In this document: positions 16,702 through 24,969 of the stretch, one piece after another
Layout: the number at the start of each line of letters is the position of its first letter
Position numbering within the stretch: position 1 is the stretch's first letter
Origin: Candidatus Sericytochromatia bacterium
GTDB lineage: Bacteria; Cyanobacteriota; Sericytochromatia; UBA7694
NCBI GenBank assembly: GCA_015272195.1
Contig: JACYMC010000233.1
Location: 1-56,654 of the forward strand
Length of the DNA: 56,654 nucleotides
Direction of reading: 5' to 3'
The notes under the pieces: model-generated
Databases searched by the model: none
The model's input: the letters and a program-made list of their open reading frames with translations, nothing else
What the model was told of the DNA's origin: nothing
Program-made: the position numbers and the translations under genes

Positions 16702-16773
16702 CAGCGCTGGATGCAGCGCACCAAACCCTGATAGTCTCTGTCAGGGATATCTTTAAGGATGCAGCAGCAGCCA

Positions 16774-18714
16774 TCAGCTCAGCGCAGCGGCCAGGGCATC
16801 AGCCAGCCCGGAAGGGCGCTGCACACGGGTTTCAATGGCGGCGCTCAGAACGGCCTGTGAACCAAAGAGCGTGGCCTGCTGACGGGCGCGGGTCAGACCC
16901 GTATAGACCAGTTCACGCGTCACGAGCGGATGCACTTCAGGAGGCAGCACCAGCCAGACCCGATCAAACTCAGAGCCCTGGCTTTTGTGCACCGTCAGGG
17001 CCCAGGCACTCTCATGGGCACCCAGCTGAGCGGGCGAAAAGCTTTTGATCGTGCCGTCAGCCCGCCGGAAATGCACCCGCGGTGCCTCGCCGGGCAATCG
17101 CCAGACCACCCCGATATCGCCATTGTACAACTGGTGGGTATAGTCATTGGCCGTGATCAGAATCGGACGCCGATGATAAAAGGGCTGCCGGGGTGACAGG
17201 CCCGCCCGCTGACACCAGCTCTGGCTCAGCTGGCGGTTAAGGGCCTCGGCCCCATACGGGCCGCGCCGCAAGGCTGTCAACAGCATAAAGGCTTCCAGGC
17301 GCTCCAGCGCGTCGCCTGGCGTGCCCGCATGCAGATAAGGCGCAAAAGCCGACAGCAATTCGTCCTGCAGCGCATCCCAGCGGGCGGGCAGGGGCCGCAG
17401 ACTGACTTCCTGCTGATCGGCAGCGTCCAGCACGGCCAGTGCTTCGGCCTGCGCGCCATCGCGTACGGCAAAGGCCAGGCGACCAATGCCACTGCGAGCA
17501 TCAAAGCGGTGGCTGTGGCTGAGACCAATCACCGCATCGCTGAACGCGCGATCGTCAAGGCCCAGGGCTGTGGGCTCAGCCCCCGTCAGCTCCAGCAGCA
17601 GCTGGCGCCGGGCCGGTGTAAAGCCCTGGGCTGCGGCCTGGCGGCAAAGGTCTCCCAGCACGGCCCCGGCCTCCACCGAGGCCAGCTGGTCTTTGTCACC
17701 CAGCAAAATCAGCCGGGTGTCAGACGCCACCGCATCCAGCAGTTTGGCCATCAGGGCCAGATCAACCATCGAAGCCTCGTCCAGAATCACCACATCCCAG
17801 GGCAAGGGCTTGTCCTGATGGTGGCGAAAATCAATGCGGCCGGGCTGATAGCCCAGCAAGCGGTGCAGGGTCATGGCGTCTTTTGGAAAGCGGGCCAGCA
17901 AATCAGCCGGAACCCCGCGAGCCAGCAGGTCAGAGCGGCTTTTATCGAGGGCCTGTTTCATGCGGGCGGCAGCTTTGCCCGTGGGGGCTGTCAGCACCAC
18001 GCGCAGCTCGGGCTGACTGCTCAGCAGGAGGGCCAGCAAACGGGCCACAGTGGTGGTTTTGCCCGTGCCCGGACCACCTGAAATAAGGGTCAGGGGATTG
18101 AGCAGGGCCGAGGCAACGGCGACCTGCTGCCAGTCCACGGCCGTCTGACTGGCGGCGCCAAAGAGCCGGGCCAGCTGCTCTGCAGCGTCTGCAGGTGGCG
18201 TATAGCTGCTGTTCATGCGTGCGGCCAGATTGTGGGCCAACTGCTGCTCATAATGCCAGTAGCGATAAAGATAGAGCAGCTTACCGCGCAGCACCAGGGG
18301 CGTGCGGGACTGGCCTTCTGTGACCACAGCAGGGGCCGCTGCCAGCGCCGCCAGCCAGGGCGTCAGCAAGGGAAAGTGTGTCGGAAACCCCGGTGGCAGA
18401 CGGTCCAGCGCCAGCTGCTCAGCCACGGGCTGGCCAGCAAGTGCCTCCAGATCCAGACAACTCTGCTGGCGGCGGCTGGCTTCACTCAGGGCAAAGGCCG
18501 CCAGCCAGAGCGGCGCCGGCCAGGGCTGGTCTGTATCCTGTCCGGCGCAGCGCAGCATCAGATCGGCAAAATGCCGGCTCAATGACGGCAAAGCCAGAAT
18601 ATTCAGCGGGTCAAGCAGACGGGCTGATTCAGCCGGCAGGTTGGGGCCCAGGGCCACCGACGCTTCAGCATCGGTTTGGCCGGTTTGGCTCAAGGGCAGA
18701 CTTTCGGCAGGCAC
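16774..18714 (-). CDS. recD: RecD-type helicase, exonuclease V alpha subunit
   Basis: This 646-residue superfamily 1B 5'-3' DNA helicase matches RecD. It has an N-terminal domain of about 195 residues, Walker A GGPGTGKT (213-220), Walker B DEASMVDL (near 317), GDKDQL (motif III) and the C-terminal UvrD-like part with LTVHKSQGSEFDRVWLVLP and YTGLTRAR. In RecBCD it processes double-strand breaks with RecB and RecC, neither of which is in the window. The start is GTG at 18714, chosen because AAGGAG lies six bases upstream. It is third after the putative effector and trigger-factor-like genes, 48 bases downstream, so it may be co-transcribed with them. The C-terminus is normal. Confidence 0.93.
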   Translation of the reverse strand: MPAESLPLSQTGQTDAEASVALGPNLPAESARLLDPLNILALPSLSRHFADLMLRCAGQDTDQPWPAPLWLAAFALSEASRRQQSCLDLEALAGQPVAEQLALDRLPPGFPTHFPLLTPWLAALAAAPAVVTEGQSRTPLVLRGKLLYLYRYWHYEQQLAHNLAARMNSSYTPPADAAEQLARLFGAASQTAVDWQQVAVASALLNPLTLISGGPGTGKTTTVARLLALLLSSQPELRVVLTAPTGKAAARMKQALDKSRSDLLARGVPADLLARFPKDAMTLHRLLGYQPGRIDFRHHQDKPLPWDVVILDEASMVDLALMAKLLDAVASDTRLILLGDKDQLASVEAGAVLGDLCRQAAAQGFTPARRQLLLELTGAEPTALGLDDRAFSDAVIGLSHSHRFDARSGIGRLAFAVRDGAQAEALAVLDAADQQEVSLRPLPARWDALQDELLSAFAPYLHAGTPGDALERLEAFMLLTALRRGPYGAEALNRQLSQSWCQRAGLSPRQPFYHRRPILITANDYTHQLYNGDIGVVWRLPGEAPRVHFRRADGTIKSFSPAQLGAHESAWALTVHKSQGSEFDRVWLVLPPEVHPLVTRELVYTGLTRARQQATLFGSQAVLSAAIETRVQRPSGLADALAAALS

Positions 18715-18762
18715 AGCAGGCTCCTTAGAGGGGATGTATGCGCTATTTTAGCAGAAAGTGCC

Positions 18763-19968
18763 TCAGGGAATCTGCAGCAGCTGCCCTTCATACTGAATGC
18801 GGGCCTGTCTGACCAGCCAGTCAGCAGCTTTGTCCAGCAAAAGTTGATTGAGCAGACGCTGAGCCTGCGCATCCTGCTGTAAAGCACCCCAGACCAAATC
18901 AGCCGAGAGATTCAGGGGCTGACCCAGGGTGTCAAGTGCAGCGGTGATTTCAGCTTCTTCAAGCTGCAGCTGCTGCTGGCGGGCCACAGCCCGCAACACC
19001 AGCTGGGTGGCCAGATCGCGCTCATGGGCCTGGTACAGATGGCGCTGCTGCTGCCAGCTTTTAAAGCCGTTTTCCAGCAGCGCTGTGGCCTGCGGCAGAT
19101 AGGGTTCAAGGGCCTGCAAAGCCGTCTTGTCGGTGGCTTGCCAGCTGGCTTCAAGGGTGTCTTTGATCCATGAAGCCGGCACCTGCAAGCGGGACTGGCT
19201 GACCACTTCTGCCACCACCAGTTCGCGCAGCTGCTGGCGCCAGGCAGCTTGTTTTTCGGCCCGCAGATCGTTGTGCAGCTGGCTCAGCAGGGCTTCAAAA
19301 TCAGCGGTACCGCTCAGCTGGGCCAGCACTTCATTGGCCGGCGGCACGCGAGCGGCCTGCACGGCATGCACAAAAACATGATACTGTGCCGTTTTGCCGC
19401 GCCAGGGCAGATAGGGAAAGTCTTTTGCCAGAGGCTGCGGCACGCTGAGCAACTGACCCGCCTGAGCACCAATCAGAAATCTGGCCAGCGGTGAAGCCCA
19501 GGGGTCCTGACTCAGCACCAGCCAAAAACGGCTGCGCACAGATTGCGGAATCAGCTGGTCGTCGCAGGTCCCGATCCAGCCCACACAGAGGACATTCCCC
19601 CAGTCAGCCGGCTTGCCGGTATCGGTTTGCTCAGCATACTGCAGCTGTAAGGCCTGCAGGCGCTCCAGCAGCTCGGTTTCTGCCGGAAAAGCCATGGCCG
19701 GTGCCGTGAGCGACGCCGCCAGATGCTGCGGCAAGGTCACGGGCGGAAACAGATCCACCACACAAGTGGCCTGCACCTGCTGGGGCGTTTCCCGCACAAT
19801 GTCGAGCCGGGGCTCCCGACTGGGCTCCCAGGCGTTTTCGCGCAGAATCTGAGCGCAAAACTGTTGCAAAGCCGTCTGACGCGCCACAGGATCTGCCGGC
19901 AGTTCAGCAGCACTGAGCTGCAGGCTTAAGCGTACCTGATGCTGTTGTTGCTGAGCGGTGTACTTCAT
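18763..19968 (-). CDS. Trigger-factor-like chaperone lacking the ribosome-docking signature
   Basis: The product is 401 residues. The domain order matches trigger factor: an N-terminal domain followed by FPPVTLPQHLAASL (the usual P.v.Lp.y.. junction), and a degenerate FKBP-like insert (GNVLCVGWIGTCDDQLIP to WRGKTAQYHVFVHAVQAARVP). The C-terminal substrate-cradle helices follow (FEALLSQLHNDLRAEKQAAW, then VPASWIKDTLEASW). The N-domain is short, and the GFRPGK-type loop that docks on ribosomal protein uL23 is not recognisable. It is thus probably a specialised paralogue rather than the housekeeping factor. I start at the ATG at 19968, whose ATGA overlaps the stop of the upstream gene; a GTG nine bases earlier is less likely. 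Coupling suggests it serves the upstream product. Confidence 0.68.
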   Translation of the reverse strand: MKYTAQQQQHQVRLSLQLSAAELPADPVARQTALQQFCAQILRENAWEPSREPRLDIVRETPQQVQATCVVDLFPPVTLPQHLAASLTAPAMAFPAETELLERLQALQLQYAEQTDTGKPADWGNVLCVGWIGTCDDQLIPQSVRSRFWLVLSQDPWASPLARFLIGAQAGQLLSVPQPLAKDFPYLPWRGKTAQYHVFVHAVQAARVPPANEVLAQLSGTADFEALLSQLHNDLRAEKQAAWRQQLRELVVAEVVSQSRLQVPASWIKDTLEASWQATDKTALQALEPYLPQATALLENGFKSWQQQRHLYQAHERDLATQLVLRAVARQQQLQLEEAEITAALDTLGQPLNLSADLVWGALQQDAQAQRLLNQLLLDKAADWLVRQARIQYEGQLLQIP

Positions 19969-21086
19969 GCGGTCCACCAGTTTGAGATGGCGGTATAGGC
20001 TGAGCCGACCGCATCAATCCCAACGTTGATCGCTGCCGCGGCCAGCGGACCCACCACGGGAGCAATCGTTGCCCCTGCCACGGAGCCCAGGGCCGTGATC
20101 GAGCTCTTGGCCAGATCCGTGCCGCTGGCTTTGCCCTGCCACCAGTCATAGCCGGTTTTGGCGGCCAGCCCCGTATCAATCGCCGCGGCGCCATAACTTA
20201 AGAAAGGCACCGCTTTACCGATATAACCGCTGGCACTGCTGCCAGAAGTGGCCCAGGAGAGCAGGCTGCGCTCGGTACTGGCCACAAAGCTGTCATCGGT
20301 GCTGAACTTGGCCAGCGCGCCCATCACTTCCTTGCCGCTGTCGAGGTCACACTTCTCACAGAACGCGGAGACTTTTTCGGTCAGTTCAACAGTGGATTTG
20401 CCGCCAAGGGTCATGTAACTGTTTTTGGTCAGGGCTTCCACTTTACTGCCAAATTCAGGCGTGCCGTAGCTGTTATAAGCGTCGCGCAGGCACTGGGCGG
20501 TTTTGGCTACCTGCATCACCTGCTGCCCGGTTTCCATCATGTCTTTGATACTGCCCATGGTGTCTGTCGAAACGCCGGTCAGATACTCAAAAATCTGGGC
20601 CTCGGCCGTGGGAATTTCGGTTTCACCCATTCCGAACTTTTCGGTCAGAGACTCCATAATTTCTTCAAGTTTTTCGCTGGGTTTAACGCTTTCACCGTTA
20701 GGAAGGGTAATTTCTGCATCTTCAAAGGCCTGGTTCAGATCATGCAGTTTTGCGCCGGTCTGTATGGCGGTTCCCCCGGTACTGACCAGGCCCTGGGTCA
20801 ACGGATGATCCCCCAGGGCCTGCATGCACTGCCGGGCGCTCTGGCTCAGGCTGCTGGCGGGGGTGCTGTCGATCTGGGACTGCACCTGTTGCAGGGTAGC
20901 CTGGCTGCTGAGCTGGGCCTGTTGCTGGGTCTGGGCGCTGCTCTGGCGCACTTGCTGTTGCAGACGTTGTGAGGGGCCGGTAGGGGCCGTCGGGGTTGTT
21001 GGCGCGACAGGTGCCCTCCGTGCAGGTGCGGTTGACGGTGCAAGCGGTGCCGGAGACGGCGTGCGCTGGATACCCGTAGAACCCAT
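19965..21086 (-). CDS. Putative effector/toxin-like protein with hydrophobic glycine-rich C-terminus
   Basis: The family is not recognised. The 373-residue product has no signal peptide. Residues 1-45 are Pro/Ala/Thr-rich, 45-95 are Gln-rich coiled coil, and about 95-285 is a soluble helical region with several Cys (CEKCDL). The last ~85 residues hold two small-residue-rich hydrophobic stretches (IGKAVPFLSYGAAAIDTGLAA; then GSVAGATIAPVVGPLAAAAI), ending SNWWTA. Glycine-zipper tails like this are typical of pore-forming or translocated effectors. I start at the ATG at 21086, eight bases after GGAGG. The stop overlaps the trigger-factor-like gene (ATGA), so the two proteins are made together. 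Secretion and toxicity are inferences. Confidence 0.6.
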   Translation of the reverse strand: MGSTGIQRTPSPAPLAPSTAPARRAPVAPTTPTAPTGPSQRLQQQVRQSSAQTQQQAQLSSQATLQQVQSQIDSTPASSLSQSARQCMQALGDHPLTQGLVSTGGTAIQTGAKLHDLNQAFEDAEITLPNGESVKPSEKLEEIMESLTEKFGMGETEIPTAEAQIFEYLTGVSTDTMGSIKDMMETGQQVMQVAKTAQCLRDAYNSYGTPEFGSKVEALTKNSYMTLGGKSTVELTEKVSAFCEKCDLDSGKEVMGALAKFSTDDSFVASTERSLLSWATSGSSASGYIGKAVPFLSYGAAAIDTGLAAKTGYDWWQGKASGTDLAKSSITALGSVAGATIAPVVGPLAAAAINVGIDAVGSAYTAISNWWTA

Positions 21087-21133
21087 AAAAAAGACCTCCA
21101 CATAAAGCAAATCAATAAAAGTACAGGCGCATC

Positions 21134-21184
21134 AAAAAGGGATCAGGGGCATGAGTTAACGCAATTAACTTACCCACTGATCCC
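21134..21184 (-). terminator. Rho-independent terminator after the MFS transporter
   Basis: GGGATCAG (21139-21146) pairs with CTGATCCC (21177-21184), with an inner GTTAA/TTAAC stem. The minus strand then reads TTTTTTGATG. It closes the MFS transcript 34 bases past its stop and insulates the effector operon. Confidence 0.85.
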
Positions 21185-21217
21185 AGATTAACAAAAGCGC
21201 TGAAAAAAGTCCAGCGC

Positions 21218-22456
21218 TCAGGCGCTTTTTTCAGGTAAAAAGGCCGCAACACCCGGTGAAACCGTGGTCAGACAAAAGGCCGCCAGCACCCACTGCAGTG
21301 AAACCTCTGCTTTATAGGCCAGGGCCACAATCTCAGGGGCCATGTACGAGAGCACGTAGGTCACCGTAAACATCGTGCCCAGAATCATGCCCACCAGGGC
21401 CGGAGTCATGCCCGGCTGGCTCTGCAGCAGGGTAATCATCGGCGAAACGCTCAGAAAAAGACCCACACCAGCCAGAAAGAGCACCACCGGCAGCAGGGCC
21501 TGGGAGGTGACATAGACCGCAGCCAATGACACCACCGGGGTCATGATGGCTGCCAGCACAATAAAGGGTTTGGTTTTGCCAAAGCGCTGCAGCAGCAGGC
21601 CGGTGGCCACCGCGCCGACAATCGCGCCGACGTTCATCCAGCTCATCAGGTTGAGGGTCGCAGCCTTGGGAATACCGGCCACGTCTTCGTAATATACAGG
21701 CAGCCAGTAGCTCATCACCAGATAGAGTGACAGCGGGCCAGCAAAGCCAATCGAGGTCAGCCAGGTCACCGGCAGTTTGAGCGTACCGGCATAGGCTTTG
21801 AGGGTCTCGCTCAGGCGTGGCCCTTTGCTGCCAGGAGCCGGGGCGCCGCTGGGTGAAAGTTCACCCGTCAGCACCAGCAGCACCATAAACACCGCACTGA
21901 TCAGGCTGTAAATCACCAGCACCAGCTGCCAGTTACCGCCAAAGAGATTCATCAGGGGCAGTGTCAGCTTAAGCGCCAGAATCACGCCGACGGTGATGGC
22001 CACCCCGTTGAGCGCGTTGATCAGGGGGCGCTGGCCGGGCTCAAAGACCTGCATGGTCACCGCACCCATCAGGGTTACCCAGATGGCGCCCCCCACACCA
22101 AAAAGAAACTTAAAGGCCACCCAGGCCCAGTAACCGGGCAAAAAGGGAATCACCAGGCCGGTCAGAATCAGCAGGCCGCTGAGACGCATGGTTTTGGTCA
22201 GGCCCCAGCGACCGGCCAGAATGCCGGCCATAATGGGCACAATGCTTTTGGCCATCGAAACAATCGAGACCAGGCGCTGACCGGCGGCATTGTCAATGCC
22301 CAGCATGGTGTTGAGCGCTTCACGCAGGGGCACCACCCCCATCCAGCTCATACCAAAACTGGCGTACATACCAAAGAGCACAAAGGCGATCACCCATTTC
22401 TGGTGACGGGCCAAAAATCCCACAGATCCCTCTGCGGCAGAAGACTGGGATGCCAT
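21218..22456 (-). CDS. Major facilitator superfamily transporter
   Basis: This 412-residue inner-membrane carrier has about twelve hydrophobic helices in two halves, with a basic loop after helix 2 (AGILAGRWGLTKTMRLSG, the MFS motif A region). A cytoplasmic loop in the middle carries charged residues (GSKGPRLSETLKAYAG). A second motif A-like sequence, LLLQRFGKTKP, is in the C-terminal half. I start at the ATG at 22456, preceded by GAGG; in-frame codons upstream are not supported. The substrate cannot be read from the sequence. An 8-3-8 direct repeat resembling a Pho box lies about 48 bases upstream, so phosphate-responsive control and a phosphorus-related substrate are possible. Confidence 0.88.
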   Translation of the reverse strand: MASQSSAAEGSVGFLARHQKWVIAFVLFGMYASFGMSWMGVVPLREALNTMLGIDNAAGQRLVSIVSMAKSIVPIMAGILAGRWGLTKTMRLSGLLILTGLVIPFLPGYWAWVAFKFLFGVGGAIWVTLMGAVTMQVFEPGQRPLINALNGVAITVGVILALKLTLPLMNLFGGNWQLVLVIYSLISAVFMVLLVLTGELSPSGAPAPGSKGPRLSETLKAYAGTLKLPVTWLTSIGFAGPLSLYLVMSYWLPVYYEDVAGIPKAATLNLMSWMNVGAIVGAVATGLLLQRFGKTKPFIVLAAIMTPVVSLAAVYVTSQALLPVVLFLAGVGLFLSVSPMITLLQSQPGMTPALVGMILGTMFTVTYVLSYMAPEIVALAYKAEVSLQWVLAAFCLTTVSPGVAAFLPEKSA

Positions 22457-22503
22457 AGACAAAACCTCGTTGAATAAACTTAACTCAAATTTAATAGTAG
22501 GTG

Positions 22504-22522
22504 GCTTACAGGGCACTTACAG
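22504..22522 (-). promoter_or_regulatory. Pho-box-like direct repeat facing the MFS gene
   Basis: On the minus strand CTGTAAGT-GCC-CTGTAAGC gives two 8-base direct repeats with a 3-base spacer (11-bp period), the spacing used by PhoB/OmpR-type activators and by cyanobacterial Pho boxes. A near-identical site in the opposite orientation lies at 22663-22681. Binding by a PhoB-type protein is inferred. Confidence 0.5.
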
Positions 22523-22577
22523 CCCTGACTTTGGCTTTTTAGACTAATTTTAAGCAGTCTTTACATTAATTTTTATT

Positions 22578-22597
22578 AAAAAACCCCACTTCGGGGG
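22578..22597 (-). terminator. Terminator-like hairpin with no gene upstream of it
   Basis: CCCC (22584-22587) and GGGG (22593-22596) form a short GC stem. On the minus strand it is followed by TTTTTT (22578-22583). Nothing coding reads into it on that strand, because the neighbouring lipase gene runs the other way. It may end a short unrecognised RNA, insulate the MFS promoter, or act as an attenuator in a long MFS leader. Confidence 0.45.
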
Positions 22598-22662
22598 CTG
22601 ATGCAAAGCCTTTCACAGTATATAATGAAACATATGCAGCAACCCTGCCAGTCCAATAGGGT

Positions 22663-22681
22663 TTGTAAGTGCTTTGTAAGT
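22663..22681 (+). promoter_or_regulatory. Pho-box-like direct repeat facing the lipase gene
   Basis: TTGTAAGT-GCT-TTGTAAGT (perfect 8-base repeats, 3-base spacer) ends 60 bases before the lipase ATG. AT-rich -10 candidates follow at about 22693-22706. The site mirrors 22504-22522. Confidence 0.5.
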
Positions 22682-22741
22682 CAAAAAATTAACAATACCT
22701 TAAAATAGAAGACAAGTAAGCGATCCAGACGAGGTAAGTCC

Positions 22742-24064
22742 ATGCGCTACCGTTCCCTTTCACAGCTTCTGGCCAGTGCCCTGAGTGCGGCCCTTCTGAG
22801 CGCTGGCTGTCAGTCAGCCCCTGCCCTGCAAAATGCCATGGCTTTTGGCCCCCGGCCCATGCTGCAGGCCCAGAACGCGAGCGCACCCGATCTGGCCGCA
22901 GCCGCCGATCTCAGCCCGGCCCGTACCGGCTTTGAGCGCTTTGAGGTGGTTTCCCAGACCCAGGGCCGCGTCTGGCCCCAGATGGAACTGCTGCGCACCC
23001 CCGGACTGCCCACCACCCGCATGCAGCAACGCGGCCGTCAGCAGGACCCGGACGTGTTGACCTGCTTTGGCACCGAGCTGCCGCCCGAAACCGACGTCTG
23101 TCTGCACGATGCCGGTCCGCCGGCCCAGCTCAAATCAGAGATTCCGGTGCTGCTGATTCACGGTGCCAACGTCAACGCCACCACCAACTGGGCCCTGCCG
23201 CCCTATACCTCCCGCAAATCGGGCATGATGCAGCACCTGCGCGCCCAGGGCTACCGCGTCTTTGCCGTGACCTTTGCCAATAAACACGGCGATAACTTTG
23301 TCTGGGTCAACCAGATTCACAACGCGCTGCAGCGCGTGCAGCAGATCACCGGTGCAGCCGAGGTCGACACCGTGGCCCACAGCAAAGGCGGATTTGCCCT
23401 GCGCATGTACACCTCCAACGTGCTCGGACCGGGCATGAGCGGCCCTTACCGCAAACCTGTGCGCAAAGCCCTCTTTATTGGTACACCTCACCGGGGTCTG
23501 GACTATTCCTTCCGCAACTCGGTCATTCACTGGGCCCTGATTCCCACTGACGATGATCCGGTCAAATACGCCCCCGTGGTCTGGACCCGTGCTTTGATTT
23601 ACGGTGCCTGGCTGGACTCTGCCGACGACAGCTTTCTGAGCCCCCACTTTAAAGGCCAGGCTCAGATGCTGGCCCGCTGGGACAAAACCTATCCCATCAA
23701 CCCCACCAACCCGGACTGGTACACCACCTACAACGGCGGGCAGGGCTTTGTGAGCCAGAGTCCCGGCATTGACAAGGTCATGCAGGCTGCCGGCAACATC
23801 GCCGAACGGGTGCGCACCTCGCCGGTGGACCCGGCCATTCAGGTCGGTCTGCTGGCCGGCAACCGCGCCACCATTCCAGGGCTCCTGAATGAAGCCAGCG
23901 GCCCGAGCGATGGCATTGCCTTTGTTAAAAGTGCTGCAGCAGCCGAAGACCTGACCGCAGCCGGTGCACCATTGCTCGATCAGAGCATTCTGCCCCTGCA
24001 CCATATTGCCCTGGTCTCTGAACCGCCCGGTCTGAACTGGGTTGTGCAGCAGCTGCAGAAATAG
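22742..24064 (+). CDS. Lipase-like alpha/beta-hydrolase lipoprotein
   Basis: The product is 440 residues; lipobox SAGC gives Cys23 as the lipid-anchored residue. After a ~100-residue Ala/Pro-rich region comes an alpha/beta-hydrolase core: VLLIHGANVN (oxyanion strand), the nucleophile elbow AHSKGG (Ser near 213), then GTPHRGLDYS. The catalytic His is probably in LPLHHIALVSEP near the C-terminus. The AHSKGG elbow and the TPHRG motif are typical of triacylglycerol lipases and PGAP1-like esterases. It is expected on the cell envelope, cleaving lipid or other esters. The ATG at 22742 has a GAGG nine bases upstream. The Pho-box-like repeat upstream would fit phosphate-starvation lipid turnover, but this is inference. 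Confidence 0.85.
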   Translation: MRYRSLSQLLASALSAALLSAGCQSAPALQNAMAFGPRPMLQAQNASAPDLAAAADLSPARTGFERFEVVSQTQGRVWPQMELLRTPGLPTTRMQQRGRQQDPDVLTCFGTELPPETDVCLHDAGPPAQLKSEIPVLLIHGANVNATTNWALPPYTSRKSGMMQHLRAQGYRVFAVTFANKHGDNFVWVNQIHNALQRVQQITGAAEVDTVAHSKGGFALRMYTSNVLGPGMSGPYRKPVRKALFIGTPHRGLDYSFRNSVIHWALIPTDDDPVKYAPVVWTRALIYGAWLDSADDSFLSPHFKGQAQMLARWDKTYPINPTNPDWYTTYNGGQGFVSQSPGIDKVMQAAGNIAERVRTSPVDPAIQVGLLAGNRATIPGLLNEASGPSDGIAFVKSAAAAEDLTAAGAPLLDQSILPLHHIALVSEPPGLNWVVQQLQK

Positions 24065-24065
24065 C

Positions 24066-24926
24066 TTAGCGAGGTCCCCAGCGCTGCAGCAGCGCATCGC
24101 GCAGGGCTCGCAGGCTGGGCTGGCGCAAACCGGGCTGCAGTAAACGCTTGCCTAAACCCAGCGCATAGACCACAATAAACACCGGCCAGTGCCAGGCTTT
24201 GCCGTGAGCTTGCAGCAGCAGCCAGCGGTTGCGATTCTGGTAATAGACGCTTAGGGCACTGCGGCTGCCGCCGGTGCTGGCCGAGGCCTGGTGTCTGACG
24301 CGCAGAGCCGGCTGACAGAGCAGCGGCAGACCGGCGGCACGGGCCCGCAGACACAGGTCGAGATCTTCAAGATACAAAAAATAGCGCGCGTCAAAGCCCT
24401 GCAGTTGTTGCAGGGCTGCACGCGGCAGCCAGAGCAGGCAGCCCGAGGCAAAGCGCACGGGGTAGACCGCTGCGGAGCGCGGCTGCAGGTGGTGCCAGGT
24501 GGCCACCCGCCAGAGGGCATAATGCCCGCCCCGGTACCAGGGTCGGCCTTCAGCATCGTCAATCCAGCCCGTGATCAGGGCACGGGGGCCATAATGCTGC
24601 ACGGTTTTGGTCAGGGGCCCCAGCAAATCAGCCTCTGGCCAGGCGTCATTGTTGAGCAGCAGCACCCCGTCAGCCCCGTCAGCCAGGGCAGCCGCAATGC
24701 CCGCATTGCAGCCGCCGCCAAAGCCCAGATTCTGGTTTTGTGGCAGCCAGTGCAGGCGCGAGTCTGCCGCAAATGCTGACTGCAGGTCTTCAAGCGAACC
24801 GTCGGCAGAGGCATTGTCGATCAGATAGATGCTGAAGTGGCTCTGCTGGGTCTGCAGCAGCTGCTGCAGACAGCGGTGCGTCAGGGCCAGCTGGCGGTAA
24901 TGAACGATCACAAAGGCAATATGCAT
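24066..24926 (-). CDS. Glycosyltransferase family 2 (rhamnosyltransferase-like)
   Basis: This 286-residue GT-A enzyme would transfer a sugar from a nucleotide donor during glycan or surface-polysaccharide synthesis. It shows the GT2 start (IAFVIVHYRQLALTHRCLQQLL), IDNASADGS, NLGFGGGCNAGIAAA, the DXD-equivalent NNDAWPEAD, and the acceptor-side YFLYLEDLDLCLRARAAG. This set is typical of WbbL-like rhamnosyltransferases. No membrane anchor is evident apart from one hydrophobic stretch near residue 245. It is not surrounded by other glycan genes. One base separates its stop from the convergent lipase stop. Confidence 0.9.
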   Translation of the reverse strand: MHIAFVIVHYRQLALTHRCLQQLLQTQQSHFSIYLIDNASADGSLEDLQSAFAADSRLHWLPQNQNLGFGGGCNAGIAAALADGADGVLLLNNDAWPEADLLGPLTKTVQHYGPRALITGWIDDAEGRPWYRGGHYALWRVATWHHLQPRSAAVYPVRFASGCLLWLPRAALQQLQGFDARYFLYLEDLDLCLRARAAGLPLLCQPALRVRHQASASTGGSRSALSVYYQNRNRWLLLQAHGKAWHWPVFIVVYALGLGKRLLQPGLRQPSLRALRDALLQRWGPR

Positions 24927-24958
24927 GAAGCTTTTACATTCCGGGCAGCGGATTCAGG

Positions 24959-24964
24959 TATAAT
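24959..24964 (+). promoter_or_regulatory. -10 element placing the arsA-like start at or next to its ATG
   Basis: A perfect TATAAT lies five bases before the ATG at 24970, so transcription should begin at about 24970-24971. A weak TTTACA (24933-24938) is a possible -35 with long spacing. The mRNA would be leaderless or nearly so. Confidence 0.5.
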
Positions 24965-24969
24965 ACAGC

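Noticed and set aside
16726..16746. CCCTGA/TCAGGG hairpin between the esterase and recD
   Set aside because: The stem is short, with a 9-base loop and no T run on either strand, so a terminator call is not supported.
22597..22741. Riboswitch upstream of the MFS gene
   Set aside because: Hairpins exist, but I could not match any known riboswitch consensus, so only the orphan terminator is reported.
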